Assembly (NCBI GenBank): GCA_025174535.1
Contig: JALBUN010000001.1
Span: forward strand, 3,100,001-3,164,000
DNA length: 64,000 bases
From: Cantharellus purpuraceus
Lineage: Eukaryota > Basidiomycota > Agaricomycetes > Cantharellales > Hydnaceae
Direction of reading: 5' to 3'
How positions within the stretch are numbered: position 1 is the first letter of the stretch; every line of letters starts with the position of its first letter. The position numbers and the translations under genes are program-made. Below, one piece after another: positions 38,235-48,856 of this stretch. The notes under the pieces are model-generated. The model was not told where the DNA came from, did not search any database, and saw only the letters and a program-made list of their open reading frames with translations.

Positions 38235-39469
38235 TTATACATTGCGTTTCCTTTTTCCCTTCCCCTTGTCCACTTCAGGCTCCATCTCCAATGCCATCTC
38301 TGACTCATCATCACTCTCTACATCCAACACCCAATCTTTCTTGTCCCCCATATCTGAATCCTCATCCAAGGGGGCCATGAACTTCTGCAGCCAACGCAAC
38401 TCAGCAGTCTGCCAACCCTCTAGAACCTCCTTCCATTTCATTGTCTTCACCAAGTCCACTAACAACCCCTCCGTCCGCCGGAGGTGCTCCGACTGCAGGT
38501 TAACCAGCCGGATAAGCTGGCCCATGGTACTGTTGGGCACAGAAACACATCCCATACCTGCGCCAGTCATTGCTCCTTCTGATCCGACACCGCTACCCCC
38601 AACTGCCACAGCACCTGTCTCCGTCCACCGCCTTTTGGTTGGACGACCTTCTGATTCTTTCTCTGCCCCTCCTTGTACCACTAGTCAGGGCTTGATGCTC
38701 TGACTCTGGGGATCGAACTTTCCATTGATCCTACACCCTCCTTTCTGACCCCGACAACAATTGCAGGACCAAAGGCGGCGAGTTGGGCCGGTAGGCCACA
38801 CACACTCCACGCCTGTGTCACGACACAAGTCGCAAATTACACCAGGCCTGCCAAATGGCTCTGTTGGAGCCAGAGCCTTGGGTGGTCTGCTCCTTCTTGA
38901 CGTGGCCTCCAAGTGGTCCCTCTCCTCCTCCTTGTCCTGCTGTTCCGCTGCCGCCTCCTCCATCTCGCACTTGCAAAGCTGGATCGCTGACCTAGCAACA
39001 CACAGCTCCTTCTCACGAGTCGCCAACATGCGATTCTCCACTTTGCACCATATGACCCTCCAGTCCGCCTCCCGCTTCTCCATATCAGCACTCAGGTGTG
39101 CCTTCAATGAAAAAACCACGACCTCGAGGTTCTTCTTGGTGGTAGCAGCATAGAGCTCCGCCCTTTTGTGAGCTTTGACCGCAGCTACCCAAGCCATCTC
39201 CTCATAGCAATTCGAGGTGTGATCCAGCTCCGTATCCATCCTGACATCCACACCTGCCTCGGGCTCTGCATTTGCGTCAAGCTCCATATTGGCATTGGGA
39301 TCCACCTCCGCCTCTGCCCTCTCCGCCTCCACCACATCATCTTCCTCAGCCACACCTACCACAAATAATGGCCATGACCACAGGCGTAACAGTGAGTCCA
39401 CCGTAGGGACAGTTGTTGGACGGGTTGACTCCGTCCATGTAATCGAGATAATGGTGACCTTGGGGGTCC
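38235..39469 (-). pseudogene. Antisense Cys-rich ORF downstream of gypsy pol
   Basis: Convergent with pol and separated from its stop by about 170 bp. Reading from 39469 down there is an acidic part ('EEDDVVEAERAEAEVD'), a likely helical part rich in Glu, Lys, Arg and Ala, and a Cys block with 'CDLCRDTGVECVW' and 'CNCCRGQKGGC'. A single TGA interrupts the frame near 38687. The same frame then continues with a Gly-rich linker, a helical segment ('HLRRTEGLLVDLVKTMKWKE') and a highly acidic to basic tail ending 'KGKGKRKRNV'. The spacing of cysteines suggests a small metal-binding module, perhaps nucleic-acid binding. An N-terminal coiled-coil remnant at 41151-41348, beyond repeat X, probably belongs to the same gene. 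I do not recognise a characterised family. Confidence 0.7.
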
Positions 39470-41149
39470 TGTATGGGAACCTCCTTTTCCCTATCAAATT
39501 CCATTTATGCAGCACCAATGTGCTATTCTTTGCTTTTCCATTCCTAAATATCAGCATATATTTGATGCTTGTACCTGGAATGGACTTATTCAAATATTCT
39601 CTATTTTTCCATATTTTTCCAGGAATAATCCATGCAGAACTCAGCCCAGAATCATTTATTTCTGCTGTGCTACAGTTGTGGACCCATAGGCGCCCACAAA
39701 CCTTCCCACAGCTGGCTATCCACCTTTGGACCAGGCATTCAGCCTGAATTCAAGCTCAGATGTCTCTGATCAATAAATATTCTCTAACTTGACAACCACA
39801 GCCTCTCAGGGCACTATTTTCCATGGAGATCATCACATGAGATGTGGCTATCCATGGCTGTCCAAACCAGTGCAGAAAACAGGGTGGACACCCTTCTTTT
39901 TGCCTGATCAGTGCCTAGTTCAGGGATCAAATCAGCTGATGGGTGATCAAATCAGCTGATGGGTGATCAAATCAGCTGATGGGTGATCAAATCAGCTGAT
40001 GGGTGATCAAATCAGCTGATGGGTGATCAAATCAGCTGATGGGTGATCAAATCAGCTGATGGGTGATCAAATCAGCTGATGGGTGATCAAATCAGCTGAT
40101 GGGTGATCAAATCAGCTGATGGGTGATCAAATCAGCTGATGGGTGATCAAATCAGCTGATGGGTGATCAAATCAGCTGATGGGTGATCAAATCAGCTGAT
40201 GGGTGATCAAATCAGGTGATTGCCTTGGAATATTCTACCCCTTTCCATAACATTCTAGCTGTTTCCTTCTATTATTAGATAGAACTTTCCAGAACCATTA
40301 TTCAGCTCCTGATCAGTGTTAGTCCAGTGATCAGAACCTGTGATTGGCTTGGAATATTCTACCCCTTTCTTCCACCTTCCACAACCTTCCAGTAGCTTCC
40401 ATCTATTAATAGGTAGAATATTCCAGAAGCATTAGTCAGCCCCTGTAAATACAATATATAAGGAGGCCATTCTGCCTCTGAAATAGGAACATATCCATCA
40501 TATTCTACCCATCTTCTGCACACCAGTGTGACTAGAGTGACATACAGTGTCATCCTCTATCTCAGTAACTGTTGATTACCAGTTCAAGGATCTTTTACAG
40601 TTGTATAACTGTACTTGATTGCACTTGAAGTAGTGATATTCCTGCTTTGGGCGTGAGTGTAGTATCTGCCTCACGTGACTACGAATCTACAGGGTGAGAT
40701 TGTCTGTCGATAGTCCTGCCATTAGTGCTCTTGTTTAAGTTACTAGTGTGTACTGCCTTTGCAGAGCATTAGAATCTTGAACTCGTGTGAAGCAGTTGCT
40801 AGACTACTTCACACATCGCTGTCGCTTCTGAGTGCCACTGGTTGGACGGTTGGATTCATTCCTTTAGCCTCTAAGTGCATTCCCCTCTTTTCGGAATATC
40901 TGGACCCCTAAGCGTCCGTGAACTCTAGACTCTGGAAGTCTTATTCATTTCTTGCTGCTAAGAAACATATTACCTTTCTGCGTATAGTCTGCATTGACCA
41001 ATACAAAGGATTGTAACCAAAGTACAAACGTTAAATCGTTTCTGGAGTTGTGCTGCAGCAGGGTTTGATATTCTTCTCAGCTGTTCATTCATGGAATTGT
41101 GGTGATTTAGAGTTTGCCCTAACACCATAATTTTGCGGGTTCCAAAACA
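39470..41149 (+). repeat. Repeat X, right copy (LTR-like)
   Basis: 1,680 bp from TGTATGGGAACC to GGTTCCAAAACA, so TG...CA with imperfect inverted ends. It contains a 20-bp minisatellite (14 units) and short TATATAAGG and AGTGACATAC stretches in its middle. It carries the uninterrupted sites for two LTR insertions found in the central copy. It splits the antisense ORF from its N-terminal part. The outer end is where the palindrome stops (41150). No flanking duplication is visible (GGTCC versus CTGCC), so simple integration is not proven. Confidence 0.7.
39924..40216. repeat. 20-bp minisatellite, 14 units (right copy)
   Basis: Fourteen copies of the reverse-complement unit of the left array (tgatgggtgatcaaatcagc) with a variant last unit (caggtgat). 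This is four units longer than the left-arm array and accounts for 80 of the 81 bp of length difference in the outer part of the arms. Confidence 0.97.
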
Positions 41150-41150
41150 C

Positions 41151-41348
41151 TGCCTCCTCCTTCCGTCTCCGCTCCTCCTCCTCCTCCTTCCGTCTCCGTT
41201 CCACCTCCTCCTCCTCCTTCCATCTCCGTTCCACCTCCTCCTCCTCCTTCCATCTCTGTTCTGCCTCCTCCTCCTCCCTCCATCTCCGCTCCTCTTCCTC
41301 TTCCTTCTGTCAGGCCAGGAGCAACTGCTCAAGCTCGGCCACACTCAT
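41151..41348 (-). pseudogene. N-terminal coiled-coil fragment of the antisense ORF
   Basis: On the minus strand an ATG at 41348 starts 'MSVAELEQLLLA', then a stop. The same frame continues with about five degenerate units of a 10-residue acidic/basic helix (E-E-E-E-x-E-R-R-W-K type) encoded by a 30-bp CT-rich minisatellite. The frame runs into the end of repeat X at 41149. It is most simply the start of the ORF whose remainder lies at 39469-38235, cut by X. Confidence 0.55.
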
Positions 41349-41627
41349 GTTTGCCAAAGGGTTTGACATCATTGAGGATAAGACCTCAATCATGCCTCTC
41401 CTTTTATATGTCTCCAGACCCCCAGTATAACTCTGACTGTGCCCAACTGTCTCACCTATTCAATCCACGGACATGAGGCCTCAGGGGCTCAGCCTTAAAT
41501 GGAGAGATACTGTTATGACTATATTCATTAATGCCCAGATCCCTGTCCGATCCACTCAGATCCCTGCACACATGAAATCTATACTCCATTTGGAAACTGT
41601 CACATCTCCATTTATCTGTCTGATTGT

Positions 41628-42394
41628 TGTTGTTCCAACTGCCGGACGTTTAGCTGCCGGACTTCTGGGGAGAAGGGAGAGGAGAGGGGGATTACAGGGG
41701 ACAGGGGAGGAACAGGAGCATATAGGAGGCTCAGGAGGTTTTGAGGGACAAAGGGGGTAAAGGAGGACGGTTACAGGAATGGAATAGGGAACAGGAGAAG
41801 CCCCTGTGAGTTCCAGAACTTCCTGGACATTATTTTCGCTTTTATTTTCATCATTTCATCATCATGGACACTTCCCCCCATCATCATCTCATCATCCATC
41901 CCATCATTAACTCAGGACATTTACGAATGACTTCACTCATTCATAGGACTTAGTATCATATATAAATCACATCTGTAATGCACTTGAATAGACCAGAGAA
42001 TTTCCTCTCACCTGTTTCTGTCTGTGTGTCTGAATCTATTCGTATCTGGAATATCTCCAGAACGAACGCGTATTTCTATTAGCTTTTGCATATTCTATTA
42101 GAATATTGCATATCCCACTCGAATCTCGAATTACGAAGCCATACAATAACTGGCTATTTCTCTATTAAGCATTTACTCTCGTTCGAGTCATCTGCTCCTG
42201 ATCCCTGCTCAAATTGTCAATATCTAGACGAAGATCACACCAAATCCCATCAAACTTCGTAGGAAGATACTACTCAAGTATATCTTCAATTCGACTACGC
42301 ATACATCCAGTTCCCACCACTGCTCCACTTTCTATTCGACTTCTGCTCGTCACTACACTCCAGCAAAGCAATTATTTACATTATTCAAATAACA
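41628..42394 (+). repeat. Nested solo LTR (N family) with target duplication
   Basis: 767 bp from TGTTGTTCC to AATAACA, flanked by ATTGT at 41623-41627 and 42395-42399. The sister LTRs read CCGATTGTCACC without interruption, which confirms the empty site. No coding sequence is inside. Confidence 0.93.
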
Positions 42395-42755
42395 ATTGTC
42401 ACCGCCGAATCTCACCCATCCATCTCCAGTTCCGATTGATGCATCAGCATCACCATAGGAACCTGGACATCCGTCCCCATCAGACTCAGACATACTCATG
42501 TAAGGCCATCGGCCTCAGAGACCCATCACCAGAGTAATTATTATTAGATTTCAAATATGTATATAAGCTGTCTGACTGGGGACTTCATCCCCAGTTCAAA
42601 TATCAAATCACACCTAGTTCCTAAGTCAGATCCTAACTATCTAAGTTGTACTCTGTCTCTGAAATCTCAGACACCAGTATTAGTGAGGGTGCAGCACATA
42701 AGCTGAAGCCAAGTCTGTTCCGACCCCCACAACATACCCCGATTCCCTCTCCGAC

Positions 42756-42905
42756 TCCAACCCAACCTCCAACCCAACCTCCAACCCAACCTCCAACCCA
42801 ACCTCCAACCCAACCTCCAACCCAACCTCCAACCCAACCTCCAACCCAACCTCCAACCCAACCTCCAACCCAACCTCCAACCCAACCTCCAACCCAACCT
42901 CCAAC
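42756..42905. repeat. 12-bp minisatellite, about 12 copies
   Basis: Tandem units of cccaacctccaa. The other strand reads GGTTGGAGGTTG repeatedly, so it has dense GG doublets. Other members of this LTR family have only one or two degenerate units at this place, so the array expanded in this copy. Open frames over it (PPTQ repeats) are artefacts. Confidence 0.95.
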
Positions 42906-42930
42906 CCCCATTTGGACCTAGTGCGTAACA

Positions 42931-43345
42931 CAGACACAAACAGACAGAAACAATGGGAGATAATTCTCTAGTCCATTTAAGTGCAATACAAGTGTGATTT
43001 ATACATGATAATGAGTCTCATAAATGGATAAGTCATTCTTAAATGTTCTAAATGAATGATGGAGTGGACGATGGAATGATGATGTGGAGGGTTGTCCATG
43101 ATGTGAAAAATGATGAAATAAAACATAAGAAAATGTCCAGGCTGCTCTGGAACTCACAGGGACTTTTTCCTATTCCCTATACCATCCCTGTAACTGTTTC
43201 CCCTTACCCCCTTTGCTCCTCAATCCTCCTCCTGTGTGCTCCTGTCCCCTCTACTCCTCTTCCCAAAACCCAAGCACTATTCTCTCCACAAGTCCAAATT
43301 GTCATAATGGACTCACTTCCAAATAACATCCTAGTGGCAGGGTCT
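42931..43345 (-). repeat. Diverged inverted copy of the N-family LTR
   Basis: Read on the minus strand, 43345-42931 follows the N-family LTR from its GGGGACAGG/GGAGCA region through TTACAGG, CCCTGTGAGTTCCAG, CCTGGACATT and ATAAATCACA to CTGTTTCTGTCTGT. There are many substitutions, so it is an older copy. It directly abuts the end of the LTR at 42930. Its 5' terminal part is not recognisable. Confidence 0.8.
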
Positions 43346-43544
43346 TTCTGATATCTGGCCGCCGGGCCTACACCACTAATTCGGCTACACATAATAGGCG
43401 AAACATGAAAATAATGCTAATTGGCGTGTTTGCTCCATACGATACCGTAAGTACACAGAGGTAGATGCTGGAATAATCAGTCAAGAAATACAGTAGACAA
43501 TAGTAATCATGAGGAAGTGAAATGCAGTGTGATTCAAATGATTG

Positions 43545-46500
43545 TTAATGTCTTGTGGGCTCAAGAGTTGCATGTACGATAGAAGATGCGTTCTTATCGT
43601 TGCTACGGCGACTTTCAACGTCCGCAGGGGGTTTCAACTGCCGGCCAAGGATAGAGAGCTTCACGTCGGAAGGTAGCCTGACAAGTGACACGCGTTTCGC
43701 TGCTCGAGTCTCATTCCACGCCTCAGCGATCTCCTCGGCAGTCTCGGCCGCAGTATAGTACCGCTCGTGACCCCCCCCAACAGAAGCTCCTAGGTCAGAA
43801 TGGCTGCGGGTTGTCGGTGATCGTGTTGCATTATCCTCGCGAGGTATTCTCGAGGTAGCATTCGTCAGAAAAGGGAACTCGGTAGAATCCGCGTCGGATT
43901 TCATCGACAGTGGGGTCGAGACCATAACCTCTTGATTGCTCTCCAACCCTTCCAGAGCAGAGTAGAAAGTTTCAGTCGTTGATGGTTCCTCACGCCGATG
44001 GAGAACCTGAGGTGGGTGATCACTTTCAGGACCTCGCTGAGCGTCTGCAGCATTGAGTCTCTGGGCGGCAGCTTTGAGAGCATCCCGCTTTGCTTGCTCC
44101 CATTCGCGCTCTTCTTCTGCCAGATCGGTCAAGAGCACAAATCGATAACAAACAAGCTTAGCCAAATCAACCCGCATTGTCCTGATTTTCTTGGAAAGAG
44201 GAATAACTGCGGCTTGAATACGATCGCGCGTCGCTCGCTGGAAGGGTGTCAAGATGGCAAGATTGCGCGCGACGCGAAGCTCCGCGTCAAGGTTACGCTG
44301 AACACGGTCAATCTGTGCATCCAGATTATCCACACGTGACTGCACAGTCTCGCTTCGAGATAAAGGGGGAGGGGATACTCCATGGTTCGTATCCTCCGAT
44401 CTGGATGCAGAACTAGCGGTGCCTGGTCTGGATGATTGTTTGTTCGAACGAGTCCCCATGCTGAGGGTGCGAGTCCTTCCCGAGCTCTGAGGCTGGACCT
44501 GCACCGTATTATGTCCCGCGAGCTCCGCCTTTACCTCATCAAATGTGGCCTTGAACTGTTGAGCACCTTCAAGCTGACGAGATACTGAACTTTCGAGGTC
44601 AATTTGATTTGGCATCCCATTGGAAGGCCTAGGAAGCTTGGATCCTGTCCCGGGTCTCGGCGAGGAGCCAGATGACTGACGGCGCAGCATTGGTGGGTCT
44701 GTACTCTGAGCAGCATCTGGGGATCCATATGTATGGACCAATGCCGGCCCCGTTGTCCCCTTCGAGGAAACACGCAGGTCTTGTAGGTGTGAGGTTGCTG
44801 CAGCCAAGCCTGTCATCTCCACGTCCTTATGGGACATGCCCAAGCCGCGCATTTGAACGCCGGCAAACTTGAATGCACTCGCGTAGTTGATTGCGGCGAT
44901 CCAATCATTGAGATTCGTCTCGTCTGATGTCTGCAAAATGAATTGCCTTCCATTGGGCATGAAAAACCGGAAGGCATTCGCATACTGGAACGTTCTCGAA
45001 TTCAGCGCCCCACACTATCGTATTGCACTTACCTTGGTATAACTTTTGTCATACACAGCAATGCACTCGAAGAGCGAAACGATCTCGTCTGGATTTAGTA
45101 CTGCTTGCTCTGAGCTGCTGACTTGCATTCCATTTGTAGGTGGTAGTCCGAGTAAATGGGAAGCGAAGTTGACATCACGGAAGAAGAGTAGCTGTGTTCC
45201 AGTCAACACCACGGACCACGCACGCCACTTTCGATTTGTCGACTTCTTTCCACCTTCAATTGTGTCGTCTTGACCATCACAAGATGTCAGCATAAACGAC
45301 TCAATCGCACCTAGATCCACAAGAGTCACCTTTGCGTGCCAAGACACCAGCCTTGGCAATTCTGAGAGTTCGAACACCTTCTACTTGCAAGGCAGCAGCA
45401 GTTAATATCCGCGGCGGTGATGCCAAGTTGTCGGAACTCGAAGGAGAACCCATGAAGGGACCGTATGCCACTGCCAGCGTTGGTAGCGCAATAGATTTGC
45501 GCCTTGTAGGAGTAGATAGCGTAGAGTTTGTACCACTGTTTACGGGGAAAGCGGAGATGCCGTCAACCTGCACCTGAACAAGCTGTGCAAGAGCAAAGAG
45601 GTGGTGTAACCGTTGCATGTCCCACGGCCAATCTGTACCTTCGTACAGGTAGGGGTTAATTTTCGGAATTTGTAAGTGCACGTCGGCGCGCAAGTGACCT
45701 AACATATTCTGACATCGAATTATCCGTCCCTGTCAGTATTGGTACTGTTGTCCATTGACCAGAAGATGCATACCTGAGTAATAAGATAATACGGATCGAT
45801 CTTGTTAGTTTTACCTAGGATAGTCGAGCCTCCAGAACTGCTGACGATTCCTGGACCATTGGGGAGGGGTGCACTATTAGGATTAAAGCGTGGCGCGCTG
45901 TCAGCCAAATGCCCTTTTGCATCCACGGGATCCTCTATGAAAATAAAAGGTGCGAATATAATGTTATCAAAAAAACACTGTAAAGTAGGATCAATACTAC
46001 TGCGCATGCGCATAGTGAGGGAGTGTTACCTCCAGGATCTCTGGAGGTATTCCAGGCAACTTCGTATTCTTGATATAGTCCGCCTTGGTCATCTTGTTCT
46101 TGTTAGACTTGTTAAATGCGTCCGTGTGGAGCATAATCAAGCTGAACGCCAAGATGTAAGGGTGATCTATGAAGTTTAGAAGATGAGGGGACAACTTTTC
46201 ATGCGCAAGATGTATTAGCCACTTGCCGTCATTAACAAATAGACCGGAGTTACAGGCCATGTATCTTGCTGCAAAAGCTTCCATAACCCTATCTATCTGT
46301 TGCGTCTCTCTAGGAAGACCTAGTTCCATAAGTAGTTTCCTCAGTGCGACATCTAATGGGTCATCCATGAAGTTGAATCGGTCAAGGTATGAGCGCAATG
46401 CCTGGCTATGGAATTCGTCCCCACTAATATCCGTGGAAATTTAACATTAAAAACCTCGGGTTTGACAAAACTCGCACCTTGCAGCCAGAACATGTGCAAC

Positions 46501-48711
46501 CTCAGCTGTGCTAACAGCTTCCACCAGCCGATTGACATATTCGTCCGGAGTGTCGCCAGATAACCTGATAGGTGGCTTTCTAGACTTCTGCTTCGAATCC
46601 TCAACGGACTTCCTGGACACATCCGGGACGACGAGATTTTCCTTAGACGGTCCACGGCTAGAAGAGTTACTGGTAGCGGAACTAGCACCTGCACCAGAAT
46701 GCCACAAATTCGACGTATAAGTCGCTGAACTCGTACCTGTTGCGGATGGTTCGACAGGTGAAGACAAAGTTGTTGAAGGAGAGCTGAAAAATGTTGAGGA
46801 GAGTCGCCTGAGAAGACGATTGGAGGATGTGGGAGGAGGAAGAGATGTAGACGCAGTGGTGGTGAGCGTTCGAGATGTGGGTGGAGTGGTGCCAGCACGC
46901 TGACGCGGCGGACGATTTGTTGTGGATGCGGACTGGGAAAGGGAAGAAGTTGAGCCCGACGATGTGGATGGCGTGGGCCCAACATCAACAGGGTCTACGA
47001 CGACTGTCGCAATCTCTGGAGAGGTCTCTGTGTCCACTTGAACGCCTGCGCTAGTTCCCCAGCCCGACAGAAATGGATCAGGAGGTCCTTGAGAAGAGCT
47101 TGGACGAGTGATTGGATGCCGGAGAAGTAACGGAGTCTCGCGGATAGGGTTTGACGGAGAAGAGACAGGGGGAGAATTGACAGTCATTGACCGCTGTCTT
47201 GTCATCACCGTTGCAGGCCCAGGAGGGGATCCTGAACGGGGGGGCTTCTTGGGAGAAGGTGATGATAGGGAAGGAAGCAACGCACTCAAAATGGGACCGT
47301 TCTGATCGGAGGAGGTCAAGGAGTGGGAATGTCTATGCGAGTGAGGATAGTCATGAGAGGGTGGACGACCAAAGGCATGGCCTGACACGACTAAAATATT
47401 GTCATGTGCCTGCCCTGTACGACTTGTCAGCGAATGTCGCCGATGAACAATTATGTTTTCCCCTTGGTCCAAATTTGCAGCCGGATCGTCGCGTCGATGA
47501 GATACCCCGCCACCACGATCCTCGAAGTTTGTGGCAGTCAACCTCGGACTGTCAGCGATGCGAAAATCACCCATGAGAGGCGAAAATGGACGAAATGAAG
47601 GAAGTAATGGTGTATTTGTAGTCGATGGACTGGGCCTGTCTTGGGAGCGCATAGGAATTGGTGGTGGGATAGATGTAGATGGCTGAGCATCGAATGGCGA
47701 AGAGTCGAGTCGTCGACGACCAGGCCACCAGGCGGCGCGCCGGGTTGCTGATTTGTCGCGATCTCCAACACGTAACGAGGGTTGGCTCGTAGTCTGTCGC
47801 CCTCGAGCAACGCCAGAATTTTCGGGGAGCGGAACAGCAACTACATCATAGACCTGTTCCCGCCCCTTACCTTTTTGGGAAGTTGAGTGTCTGGACGAAT
47901 GCTCTGGCATGGAATATGCATGAGTTGCCGAAACCCTACGTTCCCGAGAGAAAACGAGCACATCCCCAGCGTTCTCTAATACTTTGCCTGATGGTCTGTG
48001 CTGAACAACATTTTGTGACTCCTCATGTTTTGAGAAACTTTTAACGCGCCTAACAGGGCCAAAGTGGAGGGTTGAGGTTGAACTCGAAGCACCTTCATCT
48101 CCATGAGCGGTTCCGGGGCGTCCAGAGGTCTTCCGCTTCGCCGACTTATGCCTCGAGGTCGGTGAAGATGGACGAGGAAAGGCAATGGGAGGAAGACCTA
48201 AACCTAAACCAGCCTGAGCAAGGACCGAAGTTGCCCCCGGGGATGGTATGTTTCCCCCCTTCGCAACGGATGGCGAGGGTACGCCTGGCGTCGATGGTGT
48301 TAAGGTAAAGTCGATCGAGGAAGCGCGAGGAGACAATGAAACCACAGAGCCCCCCTTGGGCACGCGCTGAGGCGAAAGCTTGTCATTGGGATGTTTTCCG
48401 TCTGGGGATCGGGACATGCTTCTGCTCGACACATCAGCACTGTTACGTGAAGAGCTATCAAACGATGGTCGCGATAGCTCAGATCCTCCTGTTGCCCTGC
48501 GCTTCCACCGAAAGATACTAGATGAACTTGCTGGCGCCAGAGTTGTAGCCTGTTGCTTTGCTACGATTTGGTTAACTATATCCTTCGCAGTAACTTCTCG
48601 AGTTGGAGAGTTAGAACGAACTCTGGTTGCGCTATGACGCCGGTCCGAAACGTCACTAGATCTGCGTCTACGAGATTCGTTGGGCAACTGCAGCTCGAAC
48701 AGACCAGCCAT
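43545..48711 (-). CDS. Sec7-PH domain ARF guanine-nucleotide exchange factor
   Basis: Activates ARF GTPases by GDP release in membrane traffic. Six exons on the minus strand: 48711-46478, 46423-46030, 45977-45774, 45708-45330, 45268-45033 and 44984-43545, giving 1,628 residues. The first 715 residues are Ser/Pro-rich and likely disordered. The Sec7 domain covers about residues 722-900 with the glutamic finger in 'GLPRETQQIDR' (Glu at about 784) and the ARF-binding helix 'AFSLIMLHTDAFN'. A PH domain at about 1055-1190 ('LRIAKAGVLARKDD', 'KWRAWSVVLTGTQLLFFRD', 'NDWIAAINYAS') would bind phosphoinositides. A coiled coil follows at about 1350-1450, then a tail. This layout fits fungal Syt1/EFA6-like exchange factors rather than the large Gea/Sec7 type. 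The start is the first family-neutral ATG, 146 bp downstream of the Pescadillo stop. Confidence 0.9.
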
Positions 48712-48856
48712 CCAGTGTGGGGAGTGAGCAGTGAAGATCACTCAATGTACCTTGCCGTCGTGGGTGTCGTCCTACCGGGCAGGGCTTTACGGAAACATTA
48801 CGTGATGCAGGTAATGTCACAAGTCACACGATCATCTAGCACAGACACTCGAAATA

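Larger units (their letters stand above)
31110..41150 (-). repeat. Right arm of the giant inverted repeat
   Basis: Near-identical reverse complement of 19657-29614, 10,041 bp. It contains, in order, the second half of central repeat X with a solo LTR, a fragment of another X start, two related direct repeats of about 260 bp, the gypsy 5' LTR, gag-pol, the antisense ORF and repeat X. Beyond 41150 the sequence is unrelated to the left flank. Confidence 0.97.
41511..42930 (+). repeat. Gypsy-family LTR interrupted by a second solo LTR
   Basis: Begins TGTTATGAC at 41511 after a purine-rich stretch (AAATGGAGAGATAC) and ends GCGTAACA at 42930. The family's usual length of about 510-530 bp is split by an insertion at 41628-42394. 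Near its 3' end a 12-bp minisatellite is expanded. Purine-rich sequence before it and the position beyond the antisense ORF suggest it is the 3' LTR of the right-arm gypsy element, lying outside the duplicated arm. Confidence 0.75.

Noticed and set aside
39470..39593. Upstream extension of the antisense ORF (MNKSIPG...)
   Set aside because: These codons lie in repeat X and also occur in other X copies without the ORF, so they are LTR sequence read by chance in frame.
29778..41149. A complete retrotransposon with X as its two LTRs
   Set aside because: X copies bracket the gypsy element in direct orientation, but gypsy has its own LTR family, X has no adjacent primer-binding site and the flanks show no target duplication. 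I keep X as LTR-like only.
42633..42939. Three overlapping frames encoding PPTQ- or GWR-type repeats
   Set aside because: All are translations of the 12-bp minisatellite in an LTR; every frame is open because the unit is a multiple of three.
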